From the NCBI GenBank assembly GCA_039720395.1, contig CM077827.1, forward strand, positions 23,712,375-23,776,374: DNA of 64,000 nucleotides, in the 5' to 3' direction. The notes under the pieces were generated by a model. It saw only the letters and a list, made by a program, of their open reading frames with translations. It was not told the DNA's origin and made no database searches. Below, piece by piece: positions 23,337 to 34,096 of the stretch. Source of the DNA: Liquidambar formosana (Eukaryota; Streptophyta; Magnoliopsida; Saxifragales; Altingiaceae). How positions within the stretch are numbered: the stretch's first letter is position 1; each line of letters starts with the position of its first letter. A program made the position numbers and the translations under genes.

Positions 23337-23509
23337 ATAAAAGTAAGGAATAAAATGTGCAACGGATAATTTAAAACTATTGCAAAATGAAATGATAAAA
23401 GTAAGCTTTTATTATAATAAAAACTTACAAATATTACAAAGATGCAATTGCAGAGATTTGCAGTTGAGGTGGAGATGGGGGTATTACAAAAGTGGATGGA
23501 GGTGTTACA
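23337..23509 (-). repeat. Terminal redundancy of the pararetrovirus, 3' copy
   Basis: Nearly identical to 32191-32363 with a constant offset of 8854 bp. On the minus strand it contains an AATAAA-type polyadenylation signal (complement at 23407-23413), as expected for the R region of a pregenomic RNA that starts downstream of the TATA box at 23586-23594 and runs past it a second time. Confidence 0.85.
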
Positions 23510-23585
23510 ATAGTGGGAGTTGGTGTTTTTTCGGAGAGGAAGAAAATTAATCAATTCTAGTCCCCGATTACAATGGTCTTCCTTC

Positions 23586-23594
23586 CTTTATATA
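23586..23594 (-). promoter_or_regulatory. TATA box of the pararetroviral pregenomic promoter
   Basis: TATATAAAG on the minus strand, about 80 bp before the terminally redundant segment and downstream of the second ORF, where caulimovirids keep their full-length transcript promoter. The start site would be expected near 23555-23565. Confidence 0.7.
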
Positions 23595-23682
23595 GGAGAA
23601 GAGGTGCCTAGATCTAATCATGAAGTCTAGTGCTGCACCGTTGGTCATATTGCTGAGTTAGCACTATTCAATCACATGAAAG

Positions 23683-23985
23683 GGTACTGTGTCTATTGCT
23701 TTTCAGAGCTACTGTATCCATGTGAAGATGCTTTTGGTACTGTGTCTATTGCTTTGGTTGAGTGGAGTTACTGTTGCCATGTGAAGGGGTTATTGCCATG
23801 ATACTCTGGTGGGAAGTACAATGATGTCGTAGATTCGCATGCCTGTTTTCCTTTGCTGAGTGGGGGTATTGAGGCCATGTGAAGGGGTTATTGTCATAAT
23901 ACTTTGGCGGGAAGTACAATAATGATGTAGATTCGCACGCCTTGATTGCCTTTGCTGAGTGGAGGTACTGAGGCCAAAGATTATG
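23683..23985 (-). repeat. Repeated sequences upstream of the pararetroviral promoter
   Basis: Two copies of GGTACTGTGTCTATTGCTTT near 23683 and 23737, and two copies of a unit of about 105 bp (near 23781-23885 and 23886-23980) sharing GGGTTATTG, GGGAAGTACAAT, GTAGATTCGCA and CCTTTGCTGAGTGG. They lie in the intergenic region on the upstream side of the minus-strand TATA box, so an enhancer role is plausible but unproven. Confidence 0.7.
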
Positions 23986-24021
23986 GCTGGTCGGTGATCT
24001 AAGGCCTTGTTTGGTCTTTGC

Positions 24022-25304
24022 TCAATGATAAGGTATGGGAGGGAGAATCCCAAAGCAGTCATCTTCATTGTCATCTCCTAAATTGACCGAAGCACAGGAT
24101 CCTTGAGAAACCTGTTCATCTTCTTCTTCTTTTAGAGATGAAAGAGCCTCCTGGAGATATGCCTTTAAATCTTTGCTATTAGGAGGAGCAGCAGCTAATT
24201 TTGTTATTAGTTGATTTTTTGACAGGAGAGCTTTAGATGAGTCTCCAACTGTTGACTGAATTGTCGGATGTTTTTGGAACCATTTCTGAATGGCTTCAGG
24301 GGTAATGTGTTCCACTCTTGCATTGTCCCACCATTTTACATGGAAGGTTTTCCCTAAGCAAGGAATTTGCTGTGTACCTGTATAATCATACCTCCAAAAC
24401 ATAATCCATGCTAAACCAAAATTTGCATAAAATAGGAAAAGCTTTGGGAAGATTTGCAAATGAGGTTTTGGCTGGATTTGTTGCTCATAGTAAGTAAATG
24501 ACTTACTAATATTGACGGGTTGCTCTGGAAGGATTTCTTGAATGGGGCCAAAGTAATACCACCAATTAAGAAACCATAAAGGGATTGTCTCAATATCAAA
24601 TTTTCGATCAAAGTAGATCATCCATGAATGACAGTTGATCTTATTATGAACAAAAAAAGTGTTTTGCCATGCCTTCTCATAATCAAAGTAATTATAGAGA
24701 TTAGGCAGAATATTGCCTGGAAGTTTTCTGGGTTAGTAAAGAGGTTGACCCCAGTCAGAAGGACTAAGGATGCTTAGAATGTTGCAGGTGGTATGGGAAA
24801 TGTCCAATGGATCATTTTCTTGCCTGTTGTGTTTGAAAATTGCCAATTTTGTTCCTTTTTCCAAAACATATTGATACCATGCCTGGTCTTTGCGAAAATC
24901 ATTTGTCTTATGATGGAATCCTGGAGGAAAAATAGGATTCTATAATATCCGAGATATCTGTTTGAGAAAATTCCCTTTCTAGAACCATAATGTCCAAAGA
25001 AGAGGGTTTTGCAAAATATGGGCTATGATTTTTGCGAAAATTACTGCTTTTATTTTTCAAAAGAAGTTGCAAAGATGGAGCGGAAAATGCTCCTAATGGC
25101 TCCTCAGATTTAGATGAAGTTGCAATTTGTTTGCCACTACTCCTAACACTGGAAGCTGCCAATGAATAAGTTTGTGACTTATTTATTGGGGATACTCGCT
25201 GAAAGCTGAGTTTTTGCTGTTGCTGTTTTGTCAATTGCTATTGCTTGTATTGGTCAAGCAGTTCTTCTTCTTGAAGATCTTCAAACCATTTTTTCTTTGC
25301 CATG
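24022..25304 (-). pseudogene. Pararetrovirus second ORF, unknown function, broken
   Basis: Begins at a minus-strand ATG near 25304 (first residues MAKKKWFEDLQEE), overlapping the end of the polyprotein frame. An in-frame TAG lies near 25239. A fragment of 108 codons (24908-25234) and one of 199 codons (24022-24621) follow in separate frames. The downstream part is rich in Trp and aromatic residues (WFLNWWYYFGP, FGLAWIMFWRYDYTG) and ends in an acidic Asp/Glu tail. I do not recognise an enzymatic motif. Florendoviruses are known to carry an extra ORF after the polyprotein. Whether this is its homologue needs a profile search. Confidence 0.6.
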
Positions 25305-25434
25305 GTTTTTTGCTAGGTAGATGACCCTGTTGCCTGGTTATTTTGTTTGATTGGTTGCCCTTGAGGGGCTTTGGATTTAGCTTTGTTTTGTCTGGGCATT
25401 CTGAAGAATTGCCCTGTTCTTTGGATATATGACC

Positions 25435-26632
25435 CTATAAGAACTCACGAGAGAGGAAATCAGGGACACAATCGTTTTCTCCTTTAATATATTATATATC
25501 AAAATCAAAAACTGAAAGTATTGCTTGCCATCTAGCGAAAATATGTTTTGATGCAATGTTTTTAACATCTTTTTTCAAAACAGGTTTTGCAGCTTGACAG
25601 TCTACCCTTAGTAGAAATTTTTTATTTAAAATATCATCTTGGAATTTTGAAATACACAAAACTATAGATAATATTTCTTTTTTGATTGTTGAATATTTTG
25701 CTTGTGCTGTGTTCCAAGTGCCAGATGTGAATCTAACAATTTTGTCTGTATTGCCCATCCTTTGCATAAGGATACCACCATATCCTATATCTGATGCATC
25801 GGTCTGGACTATCTTAAATGTTGAAGGGTCTGCTAAGCTAAGATAGGGAAGGGTTCTAGCCTTCTGTTTTAACCTTTTGACAGTATTTGTGTACTCCTGA
25901 GTCCATGCCGGGGGATCTTTTCTAAGTCTCCTCCTGAGTATTGCACATTCTAGACTAAGGTTGGGGTAAAAGCTTACAATGTAATTGAGACACCCTAAAA
26001 ACCTTTACAACTGTTTTTTGTCTGTTATTTCATCAGGAAATTTTTCTGCAAATTAGTTTGACCTTTCTATAAGGACAATGGTTCCCTGGTAGATATGATG
26101 TCCTAAAAATCTAATCTTTGTTTGGAAAAGATTAATCTTTGTATGACTCAAGGCTAAACCATTTTGCTTGATTAAATGGAAGAATGTGTTAAGATGCTTC
26201 CAATGTTGCTCTATTGATTTTGAAAATACTAATACATCATCAATGTACACAATAGTGAATTCAGTGTATTGTGTAAATATTGCATTCATTATGTTTTGGA
26301 ATTCTGAAGGGGCATTCTTTAAACCAAATGGCATTACATTCCATTCATAATGGCCAAAAGGGACTGTAAAAGCAGTCTTATACCTATCTTCTTCAGCTAT
26401 TTGTATTTTCCAGAATCCTGATTTCATGTCAAATTTTGAGAATATTGTTGCCTTGCTAAGCCTTCCTAATAAATCTTTCTTATTAGACAGAGGATACCTT
26501 ATCTATTGTAAGGCATCATTTAAAGGCTTATAATTTATGACTAATCGTGGAACACCACGTTCAATTTCTGCTGCCTTAAAAACATAAAAGGCTGCACAAC
26601 TCCATGGCGAACGGCTTTCTCTTATAAGATTT
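25435..26632 (-). pseudogene. Pararetrovirus reverse transcriptase and RNase H, broken
   Basis: The 26053-26427 frame carries the RT palm: FWKIQIAEEDRYKTAF, the MPFGLKNAPSEFQ motif and the catalytic YIDDV at 26233-26247. The 25492-25767 frame is RNase H (RFTSGTWNTAQ, YSTIKKEILSIV), ending at a stop near 25490 within a DIEYIKG-like tail region. Stops lie between 26427 and 26632 and near 25990-26052. The active-site residues of the palm are present, but the gene cannot be translated as one piece. Confidence 0.9.
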
Positions 26633-27598
26633 TTAGAGAGCAGTTCTTTGATTTCTTTTTTTGCAGGTTTCAAGCAATTCCTGATTCATTTGAATAGGCT
26701 TTGCTTTTGTAGGAATCTGGCTTTCCTGAAAATCTTTCTCATATGGCAAATTAACAATATATTTGTTTCTATGCCAGAAAGTATGAGGATTATCAGAACA
26801 AATTGTCTTCTTTAATTTATCTTCAAATTGTTGTATTGCAGTTTTAAGTTTCCAGTCTTGCAATTGTTTCTCAGTTTGTTTATACTGAATTTCTTGTTTA
26901 AGATAATTCAAATGTTTTGTCTTATTCGTTATTAAATTGAGGTGTTTTTCTTCTGGATAAACAAATTTATCTTTTAAAATATTAACATCCCTAACCGATG
27001 ATGGGTTAAGAAATTCAAATTTTGTTGTTTTGTCTTTTATGTAAGATGTAATTTCTGTTGTATCAACGCTAAAAAGTTGAATGAGTGTAATGAAGGGTGT
27101 ACCTAATATTACTTCTTTACTCAAGTTTTTAACAAGGATAAATGTTGATTCAACACAAGTTCCATCATTACATATATGAACTTTGTCTAATTTGTATTGT
27201 ATGTTAAGTTTAGCTCCACTGGCTGAACTTAACTCTTCTTTTGTCTTTTGATGGTATTTTGAAGGAATTAACCCTTCTTGTATACAATTCATATCTGCCC
27301 CAGTATCAATTAGTGCAGTTATAAAAAATATAAATTGGTCATTTTTGTCTTGTGGGTTTTGGACCATAATTTTAATGGTAGTATTCCATTTTTGATATGT
27401 TATTTGCTTAATGAGTTGGACAAAAACTTCTTCACCAAGGTTATCCTTTTCGTTGGTGACTTTACTTTCTTCATTGTCAGCTTCTTGAATGATAATTTGC
27501 TTACCATTACTTATAGAAGCTTGTTGCTGTTCTAACTGACAAATTTGTTGCTGTAAAGCACTTATGCTTAGGTTTTGCAAGTTTGTGTGTTGTCTCAA
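26633..27598 (-). pseudogene. Pararetrovirus aspartic protease region
   Basis: An open frame of 321 codons on the minus strand. A Gln-rich coiled-coil-like start (LQQQICQLEQQQ) is followed by a retropepsin with the active-site DTGAD at 27292-27306, preceded by hydrophobic FITALI and followed by the conserved ILGTPFI segment (VILGTPFITLIQ) that pairs with it. It continues toward the start of the reverse transcriptase. It is cut off from the coat protein part by a stop near 27698 and from the RT by a stop near 26632. Confidence 0.88.
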
Positions 27599-27697
27599 TT
27601 CTTTTAGTTCAGTCTTTATCTGTTTGACTTCTTGTTTTAGGTCTTGAATAGATATCTCTTCTGTTTGTTGTTGCTTATATTTTTCTTCAAAAATTTC

Positions 27698-29082
27698 TTA
27701 CAGATTATAAATCCTTTTAGGTTTCTGTTGTGGTTGGCTAACTATCTGTTGAAGAGTTTGCAAATATTCTCTTTTTAAAATTGGATCGGTCATCCTATTA
27801 ATGATGTCCAATAAGAGAGTTTGTTGCTCATGATTGATATTTCTTTTAATCATATTACAACATTGTTGGCTACAATTTTGTTGACATTGCTGTTCAGATT
27901 CAAAAGAAAAATCTGATGTTGTTATTTGTTGATTAATTTCATCAATTTGTCTTTCTTCTTCCGATTCTGAATAAGATTCATATCCAGATTCAGAATTATA
28001 TATTGCATTTATAATTATTGATTTTATCTCCTCTTGAGATAGGTTAGTGTCTATTTGCAATTCATTAATAGTTTGTTTTACTCTACATTGGGCTTTATAA
28101 TGAACCTTTTTGCCACATTTATGACAAACAATGTCTTGTTGCCTATTATTACTATATTTTCTCCTATGCTGTTTTTTAGGGTTTGGCCTGTGATGATCTT
28201 TTTGTTGTCTAGAAGTAGTCGGCTGATAATATTGATTATCGGATGGTTTGTTCTGTGATTTTCTTTTACTATATCTCCTATGATGGTATCTCTTAGAAGA
28301 TTTGTGGTGTCTTTTAGGATTGGTCTCAATAGAAGTAAACCCAAACTATTCACAAAATGAACCAAACTCTTGTTTGTTTCGGATTTTTTCTTTTTTCATT
28401 TGCTGTTGGAGTTTGAATTGAGTACATTGGGCTATTCCAACCTGATGAATTGTACTAATTAAATCTCCGTATGTTAATTGTTCCCAAGGGATGACCCCAT
28501 TGTTTTGATCTTTGAGTTTTGTCCTAATGGTTTCTGCAAACAATGTTAGTAAACCAGATATAAACTTTTCTTTCCAAAATGGTTGGTTATGTCTGGCCTT
28601 AAGAAGACTCTCGTTAGAAAGGCATCTTCATACCATTTAAAATCCCCTAACCTTTTACATCTGAGATTTGCCAATATTTCTGCAGTAGTATCTTTTAATT
28701 TAGAAGGATCTCCAACAAAATGTTTGGAGATAGTGAAGAGTAAAGTTGCCACAGCATCTTCTATTTCTTCTCCTTCTTCTGTTTTAATTATATTGCCTTC
28801 TTGGTCAGTTTTAATTGCATAAAGAATTGGTTTCTTACTTGCATGTGTTAAAGTATGATCCCACCATCCTTTCAGTTGTCCAGTAAACCCAGCAACTAAG
28901 GAATGAGCTATGGCGTGATCAGTTACTTCAGAATCCTTTGCTTGGTATGCCGAACTTACCATTGTCATTTGATATAGTAAGTTTATGATCTGATATTGTG
29001 TTAATCCATCAATATTCCATTCATAGATTGTACCTCCATGATAAGAAGCTTGATGGTAATGTCTTCTGTCTTCGATTTTCAT
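27698..29082 (-). pseudogene. Pararetrovirus coat protein region with zinc knuckle
   Basis: The 28546-29082 frame includes GFTGQLKGWWDHTL, typical of the caulimovirid coat protein core. A frame change near 28546 leads to the 28346-28543 frame. A basic Lys/Arg-rich stretch follows, then the zinc knuckle CHKCGKKVHYKAQC near 28088-28130 (C-x2-C-x4-H-x4-C). The 27698-28060 frame is acidic at first (SESEEE) and then Cys/Gln-rich (CQQNCSQQCC). It ends at a stop where the protease region should continue. Read order and motifs support one former polyprotein. Confidence 0.85.
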
Positions 29083-30872
29083 ATCTGGGAAAGAGGGATT
29101 TTGATAAATGTTTCTTATTGGTTGGACATGTCTTATTGTATTTACAGCTGTATTTTCTTGTTGCTTGAACTGTTGTATAATATCATCAACTTCTCTTTCA
29201 GAATCTATGATATTATGATTTTGCGTTATTACAGTAATTGTTTTGCTAGTAGTTGGCTGGGATTTCTATGAAGTATCTTGTACCACAATCTTACCAATTG
29301 CATCATCCAGAAGCTTGATTCTTTCTTGGATTTTTGAATGCAATTGTCCTTTAGCATGTTGCTTAGTGTATTTTTTGGGAATTTCATGTGGAATGAAAAG
29401 TGGCTTTTCATCCTGTTGTTTAGGCAGAATTGTTTCATGTTGAACCATATTTTCCACTCTGGTCAACTGATCTGCTATTGTCTTAATATGTTGATTTGTG
29501 TAATTGTTTTGTTCAAAGATATTTTTAATATCTTTTCCCGCTGGCTGAGCTTCTTCATCTGTTTTGACCTTATAAGGTGCAGCAGTTATGCTTACCTTAT
29601 AATATGGTATTTTAATTTGCTCCAGAGGTGGGTGTACAGATTCTGTTAGTTGATTGCTTGGAGTTAATTGCCAAGTAGTTGTATTTTTGCCTGTTACATT
29701 TATTTGTCTTTCTTCAGTATATACCTTTTCAAACCATTCAAAAAAGTATATATGAAATTTGTTCCGTTCCATATACGTATACCACTGTGTACGTATTTGG
29801 CTTTGTTGTTCCTGATTATGATTGTCAAAAAATTGCTTTCTTTTTGCCTTATTCTTTTCAAGAATAAATTCTTGTCTTAGTAAGTCTTTATCCATGACAA
29901 AGGGTATACTAAGCATCATTATGCCTGGGGGTATTGACATTACCATCAAGCTTCTTATCATGGAGGTACAATCTATGAATGGAATATTGATGGTAATGTC
30001 CTCTGTCTTCAATTTTCATATCGGGGAAAGAGGGATTTTGATAAATGTTTCTTATTGGTTGGGCATGTCTTATTGTATTTACAGCTGTATTTTCTTGTTG
30101 CTTGAACTGTTGTATAATATCATCAACTTCTGTTTCAGAATCTATGATATTATGATTTTGCGTTATTACAGTAATTGTTTTGCTAGTAGTTGGTTGGGAT
30201 TTCTGTGGAGTATCTTGTACCACAGTCTTACCAATTGCATCATCCAGAAGCTTGATTCTTTCTTGGATTTCTGAATGCAATTGTCCTTTAGCATGTTGCT
30301 TAGCGTATTTTTTGGGAATTTCATGTGGAATGAAAAGTGGCTTTTCATCCTGTTGTTTAGGCAGAATTGTTTCATGTTGAACCATATTTTCCACTCTAGT
30401 CAACTGATTTGCTATTGTCTTAATATGTTGATTTGTGTAATTGTTTTGTTCAAAGATATTTTTAATATCTTTTCCCTGTTGGCTGTGCTTCTTCATCTGT
30501 TTTGACTTTATAAGGTGCAGCAGTTATGCTTACCTTATAATATGGTATTTTAATTTGCTCCAGAGGTGGGTGTACAGATTCTGTTAGTTGATTGCTTAGA
30601 GTTATTGCCAAGTAGTTGTATTTTTGCCTGTTACATTTATTTGTCTTTCTTCAGTATATACCTTTTCAAACCATTCAAAAAAGTATATATGAAATTTTTT
30701 TCGTTCCATATACGTATACCACTGTGTACGTATTTGGCTTTGGTGTTCCTGATTATGATTGTCAAAAAATTGATTTCTTTTTGCCTTATTCTTTTCAAGC
30801 ATAAATTCTTGTCTTAGTAAGTCTTTGTCCATGACAAAGGGTATACTAAGCATCATTATGCCTGGGGGTATT
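29051..30872 (-). repeat. 885-bp tandem duplication inside the pararetrovirus
   Basis: 29051-29935 and 29988-30872 are near-identical direct copies at a 937-938-bp offset. The segment codes for the region between movement and coat proteins (frames with IPPGIMMLSIPFVMDKDLL and a KLLDDAIGK segment). Small indels differ between copies, so the duplication is not recent or has been relaxed. The two copies are separated by 52-53 bp of inverted sequence (see 29936-29988). Confidence 0.92.
29936..29988. repeat. Inverted 53-bp copy at the duplication junction
   Basis: This segment is the exact reverse complement of 29011-29063. It starts GACATTACCATCA and ends GAATGGAATATT, then runs straight into TGATGGTAATGTC of the second direct copy, creating a 13-bp inverted repeat around the junction. 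It is the footprint of an inversion or template switch that accompanied the 885-bp duplication. Confidence 0.93.
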
Positions 30873-31323
30873 TCCATTTCAGTTTTTGTTGGTGACATAT
30901 TCTGATATTCTTCCTCAAAATTGTCTTCTTGTTGGTTTGTTGCAGCTTCATAGTATGGATATGAAATATTACTATTGTGAACTCCTTGTAAGTTCGGATG
31001 AACTTGAGGAGGTGCTGAAGGGATTATGGGATTAAGATCTGGAATTTCAGAACTTGAATGTGAAGAGTTTTGTCTGAAGATTCTTACGGGTACAGATGAG
31101 CAAGATGCTCGAGAAGAATCTAATATTTCAGTTATTATTGGCTTAGTGTTGGGTAGCCTAAAAGACTGGGTAAGGGGACTAGTAATTCTTATCCCTCTAC
31201 TTCGTCTGCATATTCTACCAATTGTCTAATTTTAGTAGTTTGCTTAGTCTGTTGTGGTGGTTTTGAGCTCGCAACTTCAATGGCATCTGGGAGTTTCCAT
31301 TCTTCTAGAAAAACCAATTCAGA

Positions 31324-32026
31324 TCATACTAAAGTTTTTGGTATTATTGCATTTTCACTGTCTTTTAAATTACTTTGTAACAATACAGTTTTGCCCTTTT
31401 CATGTTGTCTTTTCACAATAGGTGTATTTACAAGTGTAGAATATACCCTATATTGCGTTCTATAGATGATAGCAAGAGGCTGGGAGCCTGTTTTCAGTCT
31501 TAGAATTATGTATTTTGACATTTAATGTTAGCGCATCCAATATATTTTGATCAGTCAGACTAATAGTGAAGTCTGGATAACAATTAAAATATACTGGTCC
31601 AGCATGGAGGCCGGATTGTACTCCTCCTAACATTGTTTTTTCAAAATTCTTGAACCTACAGTCTCTAAGTGCCATGAATAGAGACATATTAAGTCCATCT
31701 CTTCCCAAAGGTTTAGCACAAATTTGTACTAATCCAACATGTAGGAATTTATATTTGTCTTGAAGATATTTTTCTATTGTCTTTTCTTTGAGGAATAATA
31801 TTGTTTTATATTCCCCATCCATAACTATTGTCTCTTCATTAATTCTTACCTTAAAACTGGTTAAGAATCTATTGCCTTCATAAATTTCTTTTGCAGGGAT
31901 TTTGGGTAATTTCCAATTGCAAAGTTTTTTATTGTCTATTACATATTCTTTTTCCTTAGGATTATCCATTTCCTGATTCGAAGATGTTGTTGACCTCATA
32001 GACATAGCTCTAGAAAACATAGCCAT
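31324..32026 (-). pseudogene. Pararetrovirus movement protein (30K superfamily), frameshifted
   Basis: The minus-strand ATG at 32026 opens a 188-codon frame with the 30K-type core: a GLVQICAKPLGRDGL segment, MALRDCRF, and the SGLHAGPVYFNCYPDF region. A frameshift near 31500 moves the sequence to the 31324-31521 frame, which then stops at a TGA. The leader between the primer-binding site (32152-32165) and this ATG is about 125 nt. It would move virions or nucleoprotein through plasmodesmata in an intact virus; this copy is broken. Confidence 0.85.
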
Positions 32027-32151
32027 CTATGTTCTCTCTACACCATACACTTAGGTAAACTAGGTCTTACTTTGGGACTTATCTCAATGCCCTACTGCCC
32101 ACCTGAAATATGCATGCAAAGATAGATAAACAACCATAAATCCTATTCCTA

Positions 32152-32165
32152 TGGATCTGATACCA
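32152..32165 (-). promoter_or_regulatory. Primer-binding site (tRNA-Met type)
   Basis: The minus strand reads TGGTATCAGATCCA, matching the initiator tRNA-Met complement TGGTATCAGAGC used by caulimovirids, except near the end. It sits between the 5' terminal redundancy and the movement protein ORF, the usual zero point of the genome. Confidence 0.8.
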
Positions 32166-32190
32166 ATAACACCCAGGGATGAGATGATAG

Positions 32191-32363
32191 ATAAAAGTAA
32201 GGAATAAAATATGCAATGGATAATTTAAAACTATTGCAAAATGAAATAATAAAAGTAAGCTTTTATTATAATAAAAACTTACAAATATTGCAGAGATACA
32301 ATTGCGGAGATTTGCAGTTGAGGTGGAGATGGGGGTATTACAAAAGTGGATGGAGGTGTTACA
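32191..32363 (-). repeat. Terminal redundancy of the pararetrovirus, 5' copy
   Basis: Second copy of 23337-23509. On its outer side it does not continue into the promoter as the 3' copy does. It is joined at TGTTACA (32357-32363) to a third copy of internal coding sequence. Confidence 0.85.
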
Positions 32364-33059
32364 TTTATTTGTCTTTCTTCAGTATATACCTTTTCAAACG
32401 ATTCAAAAAAGTATATATGAAATTTGTTTCGTTCCATATACGTATACCACTGTGTATGTATTTGGCTTTGCTGTTCCTGATTATGATTGTCAAAAAATTG
32501 CTTTCTTTTTGCCTTATTCTTTTCAAGCATAAATTCTTGTCTTAGTAAGTCTTTATCCATGACAAAAGGTATACTAAGCATCATTATGCCTGGGGGTATT
32601 TCCATTTCAGTTTTTGTTGGTAACATATTCTGATATTCTTCCTCAGAATTGTCTTCTTCTTGGTTTGTTGCAGCTTCATAGTATGGATATGAAATATTAC
32701 TATTGTGAACTCCTTGTAAGTTCGGATGAACTTGAGGAGGTGCTGAAGGGATTATGGGATCAAGATCTGGAATTTCAGAACTTGAATGCGAAGAGTTTTG
32801 TCTGAAGATTCTTACGGGTACAGATGAGCAAGATGCTCGAGAAGAATCTGGTATTTCAGTTATTATTGGCTTAGTGTTGGGTAGCCTAAAAGACTGGGTA
32901 AGGGGACTATTAAATCTAATCTCTCCACTTCCGTCCGCATATTCTACCAATTGTCTAATTTTAGTAGTTTGCTTAGTTTGTTGTGGTGGTTCTGAGCTCG
33001 CAACTTCAATGGCATCTGGGAGTTTCCATTCTTCTGGAAAAACCAATTCAGACCATACT
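32364..33059 (-). pseudogene. Third partial copy of the pararetroviral region between movement and coat proteins
   Basis: Matches 30636-31327 in the same orientation, and overlaps the end of the first copy near 29701-29935. It stays open over a long frame (32279-33046), including IPPGIMMLSIPFVMDKDLL and an acidic EEDNSEEEYQN segment, whereas the 30.6-31.3 kb copy has stops. It ends at the right border of the insert. Confidence 0.85.
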
Positions 33060-33062
33060 TGA

Positions 33063-33066
33063 TTAC

Positions 33067-33097
<31 letters not shown>

Positions 33098-33098
33098 G
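33063..33098. repeat. (TA)n run at the right border of the pararetrovirus
   Basis: Nearly uninterrupted TA/TG dinucleotides immediately outside the viral sequence. TA-rich flanks are a reported preference for florendovirus integrations. Confidence 0.8.
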
Positions 33099-33118
33099 GA
33101 TGATGATCAGGGAAGCAT

Positions 33119-33262
33119 GTGCTGATATAACTTATATCAACACCTACATTAGGGGTTGTACCTTGTGTGTTGGTAAGGTATATTGGGCTGATGCAAGGGG
33201 TACAACCCTCAATGCATGATGTTGATATAACTTTATCAATGCGTGCTGAGTTGGATCAGGAC
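33119..33262. mobile_element. Hairpin MITE, same family as 22966-23336
   Basis: Starts GTGCTGATATAACTTATATCAACACC and ends ATGTTGATATAACTTTATCAATGCG, with inverted arms GGGGTTGTACC... and ...GGGGTACAACCC. It is the third copy of the small palindromic family that flanks the viral insert. Confidence 0.65.
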
Positions 33263-34052
33263 TGTATATAACCATATATATAAAGGTTAGGATAAAAGGA
33301 CATAATTTTTGTGCATATAAATTGGGAGACCACCTTTATCTACTCCGCTAATCTCACAAAATTCCAAGGCCTTGTGGAAACTAGAAGGTGGAATGGATGG
33401 AGGGCATAGATTTAAGAGATTTCCATTTCTTGTTCCAAGCACTATCTGACGACCTCCCTTGGCAAATATCTTGTCTACCTTTATCATCTCGAATAACCTC
33501 TTAAGATTTGCATTGTGTTAACTTGAAAGGTCGAATGAAGGAAGGTGTCATAAATCTAGATCATGATTATATTTAGACTATGATTCTAGAATTCTAAAAT
33601 TCCCTTCCCGATTTACTATTTCTCAACAACAACCCTCATGAATTATCCCGGGGATTTTTATATTTGATTGTATAATGGGTACCTGTTTTGCATACAAAAT
33701 GATTATTCAATTATTTTTATACTTCATAATCAAATGATTATTCAATTATTTTTATGCTAAGATTAGTTATAGTACATGTATGTTGCACGTGAACACTTTT
33801 AAATGAAATGATAATTATATAAGATATAATAAATATTTATTTTAATTTTTTGTATATTCATTACTTTGGCAACATACCAGTTCTTGGATGTGCACAGCAC
33901 TGTGTTGTAGACACACCAAATCCTAAGTTTGCTACATTTTGCTTGCCACTGATATATTGTGTACTTTTTTTTGTGTTTTCCTTTTCAGTTAGCACAAAGA
34001 ATTCCCAAACCTTAATATGTGAGTATAAAAGATGAGAAACATTCATAGCCCT

Positions 34053-34055
<3 letters not shown>
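33263..34055. other. Intergenic stretch, nothing recognised
   Basis: AT-rich. A 66-codon minus-strand frame (33287-33487, containing KGGRQIVLGTRNGN) matches nothing I know and has no supporting context. Confidence 0.4.

Positions 34056-34096
<41 letters not shown>

Larger units (their letters stand above)
23337..33059 (-). mobile_element. Endogenous pararetrovirus (Caulimoviridae, florendovirus-like), rearranged
   Basis: On the minus strand: tRNA-Met-type primer-binding site, a 30K movement protein, a coat protein with zinc knuckle, aspartic protease, reverse transcriptase, RNase H, then a second ORF and an intergenic promoter. There is no integrase and no LTR of retrotransposon type. The ends instead show a 173-bp terminal redundancy (23337-23509 and 32191-32363, constant offset 8854). 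Without the internal duplication the genome unit would be near 7.7 kb, in the caulimovirid range. Frameshifts and stops break every long domain. The single polyprotein plus a downstream ORF, and integration next to a TA run, resemble florendoviruses; the genus is an inference. Confidence 0.85.

Noticed and set aside
29038..30817. Many plus-strand frames of 60-150 codons
   Set aside because: Antisense of the pararetroviral polyprotein on the minus strand; their hydrophobic Leu/Phe/Ile composition is a by-product of AT-rich coding DNA.
23337..33059. Calling the pararetrovirus an LTR retrotransposon because of its terminal repeats
   Set aside because: The repeat is only 173 bp and behaves as an RNA terminal redundancy. 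There is no integrase, and a 30K movement protein and coat zinc knuckle are present.
33287..33487. 66-codon minus-strand frame as a small gene
   Set aside because: No recognised motif, no upstream promoter or splice partners; not distinguishable from chance.
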